From Chamaea fasciata (lineage: Eukaryota > Chordata > Aves > Passeriformes > Sylviidae): a stretch of DNA of 64,000 nt. The translations under genes and the position numbers were made by a program. The notes beneath the pieces are model-generated. The model was not told the DNA's origin. It made no database searches and was given only the letters and a program-made list of their open reading frames with translations. The DNA is taken from contig JARCOQ010000017.1 of NCBI GenBank assembly GCA_029207755.1, positions 11,420,945 through 11,484,944 of the forward strand, given 5' to 3'. Shown in pieces: positions 35,238-47,960 of this stretch (position 1 is the stretch's first letter; each line of letters starts with the position of its first letter).

Positions 35238-37465
35238 ATGGTTCTGTCTGAAAAGTTACCAAAATTATTGTGACAGAAAGCAAAAACTGGAGGCAAGGAC
35301 ACGAGCCCTGCAAGGACATTGTATTCTGCAGGTAAAGCTGCCTGCAAGTCATTCAGTAACTGAGGGATCCTACTTAGCAAATTGTCCTGTTCTGTTTGCT
35401 TGCTTTTGTGAGCTGGCAAGGTGATCCTGGCATTGAAAACACTTTGCTTCTCTTGGTGGGCTCTTCTTCCAAAAGAAGAGGGGCATTTCCACATCCCTGA
35501 TGCAGCCAGCTCAGGCTCCCACAGCAGGGAGCAGCATGGACAGAGTGACTGCCCATCATGAGATGCTGTAAATGCTCTTTACTGTTGGCAGGCAAAAAAA
35601 CCCCCAATTTAACAAGGAATCTGACTGTTGCTTAAGACAGTTCATTTCAACAGCTCTGGTGGATAAACCCTGTAAAACTCTATTAGTTAGCAGGAAGGTT
35701 AAGAAATAATCCTATTATGTTATTCCAAAGCAGGCCTGTATAGAACCCACAAGTATTAAACTCTATTAAGGCAATTTATTTTATTTTTCTCTTCAAGGAA
35801 TTCTTTATCCCATAAAATTCCTGTATCAGCATGTGCACACTACTGCACAGAACTTACCTCCAACACCTCAGCATCCTGGACTTGGCAGTAAAAAATTTGG
35901 AGAAATCATGAAGGTTTATTGATAAGTCTTTCTCATAGATATAAAGAGGAAAAGAAAAAAAAAAGATTCCACCCATGACTGATTCAGGTTACAGGGGAAG
36001 GCAGTGATAAAATCTGCAGTGATGTCAGACAAGTAAAGGTCTAACTGGTTAGAAAAACTGAAAACCTGGAGTGATGTTTCTTTACAAAATCTGATACATC
36101 ATATTTTCTATAGTTGCCATTTCAAGCAAATGACTCAACTGTTTTAATTAGTCTGTCAAAATAACAAGGGGGTGGGGTGGGAATGAGGTCACATTTCAAG
36201 CTTGTCTCTTTTCTAATTTTCTGGTTGGAAGAAAAATCCCCAAACTTTCAGAAACCCAGATTCTGAGGGAAGTGTCAAACACTTGATTTTCCCCACATAC
36301 TCCAGCAAAGCTGCCTGTGCTGTTTGAGCGATGGCTGATACAAAACTGTCTGCTGCTGTCCTGGCTTTCAGAGATATGAACCCCACAGAACTCTTGCCTC
36401 CTCTTTAGGACACAGCTCCTCAGCACCTGAGAAAATTAGATCTTGACTGAAGTCAATTTAATATCAGGGAAATGTGTTCCCTGCCAGCCTTGGCTGTCCC
36501 AAACACCTATTTATCCATCTCACAGGTGTGTTACACAAAGTGGCAGTGGCAGCACATGCAGATGGAGTTTGACATGACCTGCAGAGAGAGGGAAGGGAAG
36601 AATTCACTCAACCTGTCCCACTCAATTTCAGATTACAAGGGGAGGTTTCAACGATAAACCACATTTTGTATCATGAACACTTCCATTTTAGTAATCAGGG
36701 GGAAAAAGCTCTTCACTAAAGATGCTTAATAAAGACAAGAGTTTTAGTACACACTTGAGTTTCAGAGCTGTCCCTTGTCCAAACTAAGAGGCTGAGTGTC
36801 AAAAGAAGGAGTGACATGCCCAGAGTGTCTAAGTTTAAATTTATTTAATACGAAAAAAGTTTACAAATCCACCATGCAATCCACCATGCACTCAACCTGG
36901 ATCTAGTGAGGCTAAAGTAGGACTTGGTGCTGCTTTACCCACAAAACTCTTTTAGCTACAGAGGTCTGAGTGGTTTACAAATGTTGAACTAAATCAGTTT
37001 TACTGAACCCGTGTGAAGAATAAACCGAGGACACAGACAAAGGAAGAAATGATGTCTTTCCATTCCAGTTCTCTAGCCAGGAGACCAGGCCTTCTTTCAA
37101 AACAATTTCATACAGAAAATGTTATTTCATCCTGCAAGTCAGCTAAGTGATTTGACTCTTCTACTCACAAAGGAAAAGTATTTCTAAACAACAAATAAAC
37201 ATGTGCCTCTTGTTCTGATGCAGTTATTAGAACAGACTTTATAAATTATTCTCAGTAGATCTGGACCCAGAGGAATGCTCTCCACCTGTCTGACAGTTAA
37301 ACCAGGGGCAGTAACAGAGACATTCCAGATTTCTATGGAGCTTTTGCAACAATCTCTATCACTGCCACTCCTAACTCCTCAACATTGTGCCCAAAGGAAT
37401 AGGTCCTTTTAAGAACCCAGAGCTCTCCAAGGGGGTCATATCCATTGCAAGCAAGTTAAACTTAC

Positions 37466-37614
37466 TGAATCCATTAACATCTTGGCAGCTGGAAGAAAAA
37501 GCTTCTTCATTGTGAACAGCACTGAGTTTGGTGGAGGTCTTGTCAGAAGCAGCCACGGGACCCATCTCCCTCTGCGTGCTGGTCTGAGTCTCCTTCTGCT
37601 TCTTGGCTAGCTTC
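37466..37614 (-). CDS. PTPRT: PTPRT juxtamembrane exon
   Basis: This 149-nt exon starts with the third base of a Leu codon and ends with the first base of the next codon. It encodes [18 protein letters not shown], then a Ser/Thr-rich stretch with [21 protein letters not shown]. This is the intracellular linker between membrane and first phosphatase domain, usually the least conserved cytoplasmic part of R2B phosphatases. The acceptor is CACCCCAAAG, with a C-rich and purine-interrupted tract, so it looks weaker than its neighbours. The donor is GTAAGT. It follows the microexon in phase across a 9.7-kb intron. Confidence 0.93.
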
Positions 37615-40600
37615 CTTTGGGGTGGTTTGGAGAGGGGAGAAAGCAAGGTCAGTTTGCCATCGTTAAAAGCAAAGGCATGACAAAATATTTTGACAAAATT
37701 ACCCCACTTGGTCAGACATGCAGGGCATGTGACAAACCACACACCAGGAAACCCCATGGCCTTTTAACGTCACTTGTGGAGCGCGATAAATCTCGTGATA
37801 CCAGCCTGGAGCTGTCCCTCCCAGCCACTCATCTGGCACATACCTGCATCACCCCAGCAGTGGGAGTGCTACCTCAGCCTTGGAGAGGGTGGAATAGGAA
37901 CAGCCCCTGCAGCAGGTGCCTTGGAGAGAGAGGGTGGAACAGCTCCAGCCCCCAGTGTGGGCACTGTGTGCTCCAGGAGGAGCAGAGGGCTGGGGATGGG
38001 AGCATCTGCATCCATCCCATGGGATGCTCTTTGAGCAGCGTGAGACCTGGCTCTGTGCCACCAGAGAGCTGGAGCAGAGTTCTGTCCTGTCCCCAAGCAG
38101 AGCAGCCAGGGCAGCAGCCTCCTGAAGCCTGATACACGCTCCAGCTGCTCTGGGGATCCCCAGCCAGGGAAGGGTGAGGCACAATAGAGGCTGGAGTTGT
38201 TTTAGCAATGTCCAAATATGGCCCTGTTCTGGGAAAAAGGGTCTTTTCCTGTTTTGAGGAGACAGCAAAAACTTTGTCAAAAGCAGCAAGGCTGCCTGCT
38301 CAGAAAACACTAACAAAGCTGAGAACATAAGAGGCTCCTTTTTTGCAAACACAGAGAATAATAAAATGGAGAGAAGCAGGAAAAGTGAGCTGCTAAGCTT
38401 CCACTGACATTTGACTGCCCTGTGCTTCATTCGTATCAGAGAGCAAAACCCTTTAAAAATGAATGTGTGACATTCTAGAATCCATACCTTGAAAAAATAT
38501 CATACAAATCCCTAGCACCAGCAAAGAACTTTGCTCACACAACTCCCCTACACAGGAAAATAAAACAAAATAAAAGGGAGAAAAACCGATTACTGTAAGA
38601 AGGAGCTTTGGTTTTCTTTCTTTTCTCCAAGTCAAAGAAGAAAAAAAATCCTAACAACTGAATCATTTTGCAAAGAGGTTTTTCTTCTCTAAAACAACAT
38701 GCTTATGGTAAGTACTACCCATCTTTTAAACTTAATTAGATTCTAAAAAAAGAAGGTACTCCTTGCGACATAGTCTATCAGGCTCTATCTATGCACAGAA
38801 CATGTCAGAGTGGCATTTACAGGCAAGTTCAAGCACATAGGTGAGCCCCAGTCCTCAGGAGATGGGCAGCTTGGCCACTTAGACTTGTTTGCAAAGAAGG
38901 GTCAAAGAGAACTAAATCCTTTGCCTGTGTCTGTGGGAAAAGCCTGTTTTAAAGAAAGATAATCCAGATCAGGAGAGCAGAGATTTATGGAGAAATGTTT
39001 GCTGCAAACTTTGGAACAAACAGATCTGTCTCATCTGCTCAGCCAGTTGGGGTTCAGCCATTTACAATTAGTGGTTCCAATCCAAGCCCAGAGCTGTTCC
39101 AACTGGGTCCATCGTCCCAGGGGGCATACTCAGATCTCCCAAAACCCCTGCGGTGTATCCACTTGTGCAGATGAAGATGCAAAAAGGGGAGCAGTCCTTG
39201 AGTGATGAAGCAAAAAGCTGATGTTCAATGATGTTAAAAGCTTTGCTTCCAGTGTTCAGCAGCGTTGGCACAGCCACGTTTAGGAGCTGTGAGCTGCAGA
39301 CATGGGATCCCCTTTTTTTTTTGTGCTGTGGTACCTGAAGTAACTACAATAGTCTTGAAGTGTGTTAACCCTGCCGTGTGGTTCTTTTAATCCAGATGGT
39401 TTGCTAATCACACATGCCTGTGTGAATTCTTTGGCAACTGGAATTAAAATCACTCAGAGGGAAACACTAATCCAAAATGCAGAAGTCCTTAATAACAAGC
39501 ACTCTGGACTGCTGGGGTGAGCCACTATGGACGACCACTCCTGATGGTTGAGTCAAAAGGGGCGACTTCCTCATTCAGTGGAAGTTAAATTATTTGTGGC
39601 AATAATTATCTGTAAGTCCCCATTGCCTGGTATCTTTTCAGAAATACCAACAGGCTACAAAGAGCCGGAACTGGCAAACTTGTTTTGTCTTTGTGTGAAT
39701 GAGCAACAACATTTCTGCATGTCCTAGGCAGGAGAAAAATAACCCCAAACCCAAGCCCGTTAGTCCCCAAAGGCCTGCTTACAAAAGCCCTATGCAAAGG
39801 AGTTCTACCTGGTCCTGTAGAAGACAGAGAGGCCCCTAAAACATTGGCTTGAATGCCTAAAAAGAAAAGGTGACATGAGTTTAAAGTTCTCAATCTACCT
39901 CGCACACACAACCCGGGTCTGCATCTGAAAACGCTACAATTGTCTTTCAACAGCGTCTTATCAGTTTCCACCTTTCTCCCTCTCTGCTCCAAGAACATAA
40001 AAATTCTTCATCTAAATTTGGAGGGAAAAGGAAGACAGATCTCTTTTGAGGATTTCAGAGCTAAGCTTGCCAGACACATCAAGGGGCTCTCGGCTGCTAA
40101 ACGTGCCTTTTCTGCTGCCATTCCGTGTCTGGAGAGAGTGGCAGCACAGGACTAAGCCTATTTGGTCCTTGCCATCATTATAATTCATAGAAAAGATTAT
40201 AAAATCAAATGACTAGCACTTTCCAGAATGCTAGGGATGTGACTTAAAACCCACAGCTAGGTAGAGGTTTATTTCCCAGCACGTCAAAACGCCTTTTGGA
40301 ATTGGAAAAGAGTTTATCTAGAAATGCTGTTTCCAAAAATAGGGCACTCCAAGAGATCTCTGTGAGTCACTGACAAGCCACGCCGGTGACACGGCCCCCG
40401 CTGTCCCCACTGCCCTGCAGAGCCACTGCAACACCCCAACAAAGCTGCTCTGGGAGCATCAGTGTCAGTCAGGGGCTGGCTTCATGCCCAGCGTGTCCCC
40501 AGCACAGCTGACACCCCACAAAGGAGCAGACTCTTCCCCATTCATGCACTATGCAGCTGAAAAGGGGAGGAAATAAAGGACCAGGCAGATATTGGGAAGA

Positions 40601-42719
40601 AGAGTCTGATACAATCGACACAGAATGTCAGGGTGGGAATGAAATGATCTTAATGCTGGTTTACATTCAAGGGTAAAGGGGATTGTGGCAAGAAGAGAGC
40701 AGGAGTCCATGGATGGAGTTTACCGGGTTGCTCTTTTCAGTTTGAGAGGGTTTGGAAATGAAGAGATGACGTTTGCAAGCACAACACACACACAGAGGAG
40801 GGATGTGACAGAAAGATGCTCAGAGTTGAGTGAAAAAATTAAAGCAGCTGTATAATCAGGCAGTTGATGCTGACCCCACTAAAGCAAGGAGAAAAGCCAC
40901 TGGCAATGAACACAACTAAGTGTGGATTTGGGGGAGAAAAAATGATGGAGATTTGATTCGGTTATTTTTTGAAACTTCTACTCGTATCAGAGTCTAGACA
41001 TAAAACCTGAAGCACTGCATTAAAATTGTGGGAGTTCCACTTAAACAGTTGAGGAATGCAAACTTGGTATCAAGCACAAACCATTTACTGCCACGGGCAT
41101 TAATCAGGAAGCTCCAGCAATATTTTCTGCTGGAAGTATCTGCAGCATCAGATTCCTGTTTCAGGGAGGTTTGGGTGACTGTCAGGGATTATTTTTTAAA
41201 AACAGCTTCGAACTCTTCTCTAACTTTTTCTATCAATTCTACATGCATGAGCATTAAATCTGTAACTGCCACTCCTGGAGAACTCTCATGCATGTAGGTT
41301 GACAGATTTAATTTAGATGTTTCACCAGGATGGAATATGTACACTCTGGTGTAGATTTGCACGCACAGGTAATTTAGACATTAGGTATAGATCATGTAAG
41401 TTAAACGTGAAATTTCCTCCTACAGACAGAAATTGCATATTGCCCTCATTTTCAATAAACAATTTGAGAAAGCCCAAAAACCCCACAAAATTCCTTTTAG
41501 AGAATTGTGCGTAGAAAACTCCAAGGAGCACACATGTAATTTGTGATGGAATCTGCCCCAGTTTAAGGCAGGCAGTGATGAGCCATGCAAATACCAGGAA
41601 GCACTGGTCAAACAGCAGATCTATTGGAAAGGGTCCCCATGCCCTGAACCTGCAGCAGATGAGAAATCCAATTTGGAAGAATGGTTTCAAGCTGGTTTAA
41701 GGGCATGGCACTATAATCTGGGTGATCCTCCTGTTGCTCTGACTGAGGGCTCTGCTACAGCACTGCTCTTCAAATCAGACCCATGCTCCAGGGCCACACA
41801 CAAAGGTAAAGATGGAAAATGTGATCTACAAGCAAAGGCCAAAGGAAATGTGGACCTTTAAATCTAGAGAAAATGAAATCAGATAGGGCTGATAGGTCTT
41901 CGAACATGAAAAGACAGCAGAGGGGAGCTGATCTGGCTGCCTGCAGGTGCTGGAGAATGAACAGGAGGTTCTGGGGAAGGCTGTTCATTTTAAACCGGGG
42001 AGGGCTCTCTGCAGGAGGAGCTGCCAGTGGGACAGGCAGGCTGGGCAGTCCTGGTCCCTGCAGGGTGTGAACAGAGCCAAAGGAATGGCAGCTCAGAGCA
42101 GTGCAGCCTTCTCTCTCACACTGGGGGCACCTGCTCCATGCTCCAGGTGTGCCCCCTCACCTGCCCCTCCTGAGCTGCCAGCAGCCTGAGCAGGGCTGCG
42201 ATCAATTCTGCCCAAAACACCCGGGCAGCTTTCACGGAGTCCTGCAAGGCAAATCCCCACCTCAGCAGTGCTCTGACAGCTTTGGTTGGGCTTTCAGCAC
42301 CTGCTGTGATGAAGGTTGTGGCAGGAGCAGAGGGAAGCTGGTGCCTTTACTGTGTAGTAAAGGTGTGATAAAGGTGTAGTGAAGAGGAAAGGCCAATGTC
42401 ACAGAGCAAACGTCACAGGACAGGAGGAAGTGAAGTAAAGTAGAGGTAAGAGATAAGTCGAAAGATGCTCTGAGGGTTTTGCACTGTGGGTATACAAGCT
42501 CTTGAGAGTATGATCTAAGCTTCACTTGATCAAATTAATCACTGCTAGTGGAGGATTTATTTTTATTTATGTTTATTTTGTAGTTTTACTTACAACCAGA
42601 GAAAGTTTAGACAAGCCAGGTGCACGTAGGAGCCATCCAGTGTAAGTCTGCTGGTACAGACAGCCACAAACCCTGTTCTCTGCAAAAATTGGGCTTGCAA
42701 TCACCATACAGACACGTTC

Positions 42720-42880
42720 TAAATAACATCTCATCTACTTTCTGCATTTTGATACATTATTTTTTTTAATTTGCTTTCATTAGACAGGCATAGCCACTGA
42801 TTAACGATCCTGTTTTTCCATCATCTGATGAGAAAAGCACCTAATGAGAATGTTTCTTCCTAAAATCCTGATTTAGCAAG
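42720..42880. promoter_or_regulatory. Candidate conserved non-coding element
   Basis: AT-rich non-repetitive block with several homeodomain-like cores (TTAATTTGC, CATTAG, GATTAACGAT, CTAATGAG). No coding potential. This is a composition-based suggestion only. Confidence 0.22.
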
Positions 42881-45800
42881 CTGACCTGTGCAGGCAGATC
42901 CCATCATCCATGGAGATACAAGGAGATATTTATGTGTGAATGTGGTTATACAGAGGTACACTTATAAATAAAATAAAGGGATGTTTTTCTTTTCAAATGT
43001 CCCACAGATGGTGCCAATAAATTCAGCATAAACTCTTGTTATTTTTTAAAAAAATCTAAGTATATATTTAGCTTAATAACCTTTGCAATCCCTCCCATGA
43101 AAAGAAACTCCCAGCTGAAACCACCCAACAATTAAAATTGGTGTGAAATTCCAGTGGGAGTTGAAGGGGCTTCCTACATTGTAATCATGTCCCTGGAGCT
43201 CTGGCCAGTTCAGGGGAAAAGGAAAACTTCTTGGCCATTGAGTGCCTTTTCTAATAAATAACATTAAACTGAGTGCTTGTAACACATTACAGGAATCTCT
43301 GTATTTCCAGAAATTCTTCCCTGGTCTCATATTGCTCTTGATTAAATTTCATCCTGCAGCCATTACCCAGTCCAGGAGAAAGAAACAAACCAAAACAAAC
43401 AACCCACACACAGAAAACATTTCCATTTATTTTCCTGGTGAGCAAATAATAAAATCATGATATGGATTGCTGCAGTTGAAAATACTGTTGCAAAAGAGGT
43501 GTCTGTCACTAACTGCAAACCCTTCTGTAAACTGGATGAATTGCTGTCTGTGTTTTACAGCTTCAGCTGGGAGTCAAACCAACATCTTTCAGACCTGGCT
43601 GGGTTGGTATCTTACACTGCCCATTAAATTTAAGTGCAGAGAGACAGCAGAAATTCTGTCCCAACCTTAGACACCATTCGTGCTGGTGTAAATACAGAGT
43701 AACTCCTCTGAAAAGGTTCAGGTGTCACCCTGGGCTCAGGGATGCAAGGAATGCACCAGGGCAAGAATTCCTAATTCCATCTCTCCCTCCTCACAGGATC
43801 TCAACTCACAGGCAAGGAGCCTTTGCTGATGGGTAAACTGAAGTACACAAGATGAGGCTGACCCTGCACAATGAGTTACAAGTTAGGAATCGAGGCCTCC
43901 TGGGTTGTATTTCCACTTAAAGCATGTTAAAGGTCTTTATGGCCTTCTCCTTCATCCTTTCCTGTATGTTGTAGGAAGTTTTCAATCAGCTGTTGCTATA
44001 CAAGTATCCCATAACTATTTACCTACAACTATGCATGCCCGAAACAATTGCTCCCTATAAATGAGTATTTTGGACTGGTTTCACCCATCAGAGCTGCAGG
44101 TGCATACTCCACCATCACAGAAGCAGATTTTCCAGTCCTGAATTGAAGCACAACACAAGACTGGCTGAGGGCAGAACTCCAGTCCAGACATCACCAAAAT
44201 GCTGTGGGCTGTCTCTGTAAAGACCAGGTACTCCTGAAAAAAAGTCTCAGTGACTTCAATGGAATTGTTCAGGCCTGTTTGGAAGAGTTACGATAGGAGA
44301 TTTTGGTCCCCAAAAAGAAGAAATGCCCATATAGAAGACGACAAAGGGTTGGGAGGAATTATCTGAAAACAGATGAGAATTGCTCTAAGAAACACAGCTT
44401 TGAAGTCCAGAAACTAAAAGCAAACATGAAGTGATACAGTCCATATGGTCACACATAAAGATCTGCCAGCAGATCTATTTTGGAACCTGATTTTCAATAC
44501 TGGTAACTCATTCAACTGAATTTTGCTTCAGGACTAAATAATTCATGCAAGGTCATAGCACAGAAACCAATTTTATTTTTTAAAAAATCTGTACGTAACC
44601 ATATTGCTGCTGTTATTTCCACAACATTTCAAATAAACTTAAATCCAACCTCGCTGCTCACAGGAGTCCAAAGCAATTTGAATCAAGTTTGGCTAAGAAT
44701 TGCACAGTCTTTAGCCATTTCAGATCTTCACCTGCAATTCTAATGAAGAATTTCCTGTGAAACTTGATACTCAGTAGAACTTCACTGTATACTCCTTCAT
44801 GGGCTCTCCTGCTTTCTTCCCTCACTACTGGAGCATTCCTTTTACCTTGACTGTTGTTCAAAGCAGAGCTTGGGTTTTCCTGGTGCAGGGAACAGACCAG
44901 AAGTCCATGTGAACCACAGCAGTGGCATGCAGAGCCTGGTGCAGGAGTGCTCATGCTGAGGGGACTGCTGATGTGTTGCCTCCACCACCAGGATGCTCCA
45001 GCCTGCAGAGCTGTCCTTGGGACACCACCAGCACAGAGATAATTATGAATAAGCTCTTTGCAGAGCTCATTTTGGGTGTGGTACTGGGGAGGAAAAGCTC
45101 TGTGATTCCTGCAAGCTGAGCTCCAGTCTCCACTGGCTCCTGTGAACACTCAGCTTGCCTGATGGCACCTCTGGCTGTCCCCTGGTGTGATGCGCTGCAT
45201 GCTGGCCTCTGCCTCACTGAACCTTATTAAAGCCCTTTCTTCTGCTTCTGTTGAAGCTCACTGCAACCCTAGGCTTGGGTGACCCTCCAGAGGCTTTTCT
45301 CTTCACTTTTCCTGAGTCACTGCACTGTTCCCTGAGGGGAAAGGGTCTAGCAAATTGGCCCACAGCAAACAGAGCCCTTAAGGACCCCTGTGCTTAGTCC
45401 GGCAGAGCAATCCTCAGCTGACTGCTTAAAGCAATGCTGTGCAGCTGTAAAATGGGTCACAGAGGGCTTGGAAGTTGATTCATCTTTTTAAACACACAGA
45501 TCTCAAAATAAAATGAAGCAGGGAACATGCTGACCACATACTGCCTGCTGGAAAAAGGCAGAATTATAATGGGAAACCTGGCACTGAATTTTTCAGGCAG
45601 TGGTGCTACCGGTTGTAAGGAAACCAAACAGTAAAACGTGAGAAATGTGCAGAAGAGGAAAGCTTATTTCAATAAATTCAATTGACTCATAGCACCTTTG
45701 GGTTAGAACCATCCCCCACCTTACACTTAGTTAACCTCCTCTTTAATCTGGCTACTTAAGGTCAAATTTCATTCTCAGTGAACCAGCGTGAGGTCTGTGA

Positions 45801-46859
45801 GTAGAGGCAATGGAGTTACTCTGCATTTACAATTACATCACTGGGCAAACTCAAGACTCCTGATGGTGTCCTAAGGCTTCTCACATCCTTGGAAAGTGGG
45901 AAAGGTTCCTCTTTCAATTGCTTCCTGATAGGTCATGGAGAAACAAAACCCCTCCAAGCAGTGGTGCCTAGGGATCCTCCTTTGCTCTGTTCTTTGAACA
46001 TAAAGCAACTCATCTGGAAAAGAAATCAGCTCCCCTTAAAATGGCAGCACATTGACCCTCTCACTCTGCTGGGCTGCTGAACATCTTCCAGAAAAAAGCA
46101 CCAAGAGGAGACAAAGAGGAACTGCATGAAGGGGTGAAGGAGGCAGCCCCTGGAGCAGCAGACCAGGAGGGGCTGTCAGGGCTGACGTGGCCCTTTGGAC
46201 AACTCAGAGGGTTTCAGAGACCTGACAGGTCTGGCAGGCCTTGGGGAAAGGGTTGGTGTCAGTGATAGGGCTCCTGCTGCTTCTGGGAGCTGGAGAGGGC
46301 AGAGCTGCTCCTGTCTGCAGCAACAGCTGCCTTCTCCATCCCTCCCAGCCCTCTGATGGCAGCAGAGGTGTCCAACTTGCTTCTCCAGGACTTTTTCCTC
46401 ACATCATTGATCCAGCCCTCTCCTCCTCTGGATCCTCAGACAACCATTATCATGGCAGAAACAGCTTGGCCTTGATTGCTTCCCAGCCCCTCCGTCTTTA
46501 GGCAGCAGATGGCTCTGGAAGTACCGATGTGTGAAGCATTTTCATGTGCCTTAACAACTGCCTTAATTATGCAGCATTGTCATTAGGACTGGACAGGTGA
46601 TTTAGATCTGAATATCTGAACCACTTCATCATCCAATGATCTAAACCAACACTTAGAACCTGGCAGCTCCAGGAACAGGGATGTTTGCTGGGATAATGTC
46701 AAGTTGTCAGAAACCTGAAGGTTTTTAAAAAGCTTACATCCATGGCTGAGAAACTCCCAACAATAACTTTCAGGTGTGAATTTCCCTGAAGTCTGGCTAG
46801 GAGCAATGGACAGTTAAAAAGGTGCACTTGGGGCACTCTGTATTTGTCCATTAGCATTT

Positions 46860-47085
46860 ACAGAATCACAGAATCATTTATGTTGGAAAAGGTTTCCAAG
46901 ATCATCATGTCCAACTGTTCCTCCAGCACTGCTGTGTCCATCCCTAAACCCTGCCTCCAAGTGCCACATCTACACAACTTTTAAATGCCTCAGTGACTCC
47001 ATCACTTCCCTGGGCCACAAGTTCTGGTGCTGGGCAGCCCTTTTGGTGAAGAAATTTTTCCTGACATCCAATCTAAAGATGAATA
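46860..47085 (-). mobile_element. CR1 LINE 3'-end fragment
   Basis: Starts AGAATCACAGAATCATTTA, then TTCCAAGATCATCATGTCCA and AAATTTTTCCTGACATCCAA. It lies about 250 bp downstream, in transcription sense, of the PTPRT microexon. Confidence 0.9.
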
Positions 47086-47188
47086 TCCAATCTGAAGAGT
47101 CATAAACTGTAAGTGACATATCTGTGGACATTCATATGTTTGCAGGCACAGCTACAGGTGCAATGGGAAAATGGGGAAAGCATAACAG

Positions 47189-47194
47189 CATGCA
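47189..47194 (-). promoter_or_regulatory. RBFOX-type TGCATG element near the microexon
   Basis: TGCATG reads on the minus strand 140 nt downstream of the donor of exon 47335-47364. RBFOX proteins typically promote inclusion of neuronal exons from such downstream sites. A single hexamer can occur by chance. Confidence 0.35.
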
Positions 47195-47334
47195 ACTGGG
47201 AAAATATAACACGAGAAACAGAAGCTGCTGGAAAGACAAGGATAAATGGAGTGCTTGAAAAAAACTACAACAAAGCACAGAATTACCACAGGGTGAACAT
47301 GCTCAAAAAACCTCATTCCCAGTCAAGTACTTAC

Positions 47335-47364
47335 AGGTAATAGGAGTAGGAATATGCATTTCTT
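47335..47364 (-). CDS. PTPRT: PTPRT juxtamembrane microexon (30 nt)
   Basis: This 30-nt microexon encodes RRNAYSYSYYL together with split codons at both ends. One base completes the Arg left open by the transmembrane exon, and the final CT is completed to Leu by the first G of the next exon. The spliced product KRRRNAYSYSYYLKLAKK matches the known PTPRT juxtamembrane sequence. The acceptor is ATATTTAG, with a weak pyrimidine tract and a branch-point-like CTGAC about 20 nt upstream. The donor is GTAAGT. Several tyrosines make it a potential phosphorylation segment just under the membrane. Its length is a multiple of three, so skipping it would preserve frame. A TGCATG element lies 140 nt downstream in the intron. 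Confidence 0.93.
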
Positions 47365-47689
47365 CTAAATATTGATGGCCAGTCAGATGAACAAAATATC
47401 CAAAAGGAGAAAAAGAGAAAAGCACATAATTAGGTTTAGATGAACTCTGGGCTTCTTTTTTCAATATACAAAGCATTTGTGCTGTTTTCTGTACTGAGAT
47501 CCTATTGGCCTACACTTGTTTCAGGAGCTGTATGTTGGTGAGGAATAAATAAATACCGAACTGGAGACAGGTTGTGTTTCCATTTCTGCCACCAAGAATA
47601 AATCCCCTCACCTTTAATTCCCTCACTTTATCATGTCAGTAACATGGGCAAGGAGATTTAATTTTGCCTCTCAAGTGCTTTAATATTTT

Positions 47690-47960
47690 TGAAATGGAAA
47701 GAAAGATGTCAGAGCTATTAATACAAATAACAATAAATAGGGAAGTGACAATGTAAGAACGCCACAATTTTGGAATATTTAGACAATGAGCAAATTGTCT
47801 AATGACAAATCAAGCTTCATCAAACTCTAAAATGCAAATAGTTCATTAACAATTCAAGCATCACTCCTTATTTATAGCTGAGCACTGGAGGCATGCATTA
47901 GCTTTCTGCATCACTGTGATTAAGCATTTTCTACCACAGTTTCTCAACAATTCATTTCAC
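47690..47960. promoter_or_regulatory. Candidate conserved non-coding element with SOX-dimer-like site
   Basis: AT-rich, non-repetitive block upstream (in transcription sense) of the microexon, with many ACAAT/ATTGT and ATTA cores. AGACAAT and ATTGTCT at 47781-47800 form a perfect inverted pair six bases apart, close to the SOX-E dimer layout. A TGCATG (minus strand) also occurs near 47893. Confidence 0.3.

Larger units (their letters stand above)
37615..47334 (-). other. PTPRT: PTPRT intron, 9,720 bp
   Basis: A canonical GT-AG intron. It has GC-richer, frame-open patches near 37800-38200 and 41930-42340 without recognisable coding motifs, a CNE-like block near 42720-42880, a CR1 fragment (46860-47085), and a TGCATG element (47189-47194) close to the microexon donor. 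No further gene is seen. Confidence 0.88.

Noticed and set aside
37849..38430. 193-codon minus-strand open frame in a GC-richer patch
   Set aside because: Several frames on both strands are open here, as expected from composition. It has no domain and no match to the gene's exon chain.
39790..39860. Possible extra exon with ACCTGGTCCTGTAG on the plus strand
   Set aside because: The translation has no PTPRT or other family match, and the phases do not fit the exon chain.
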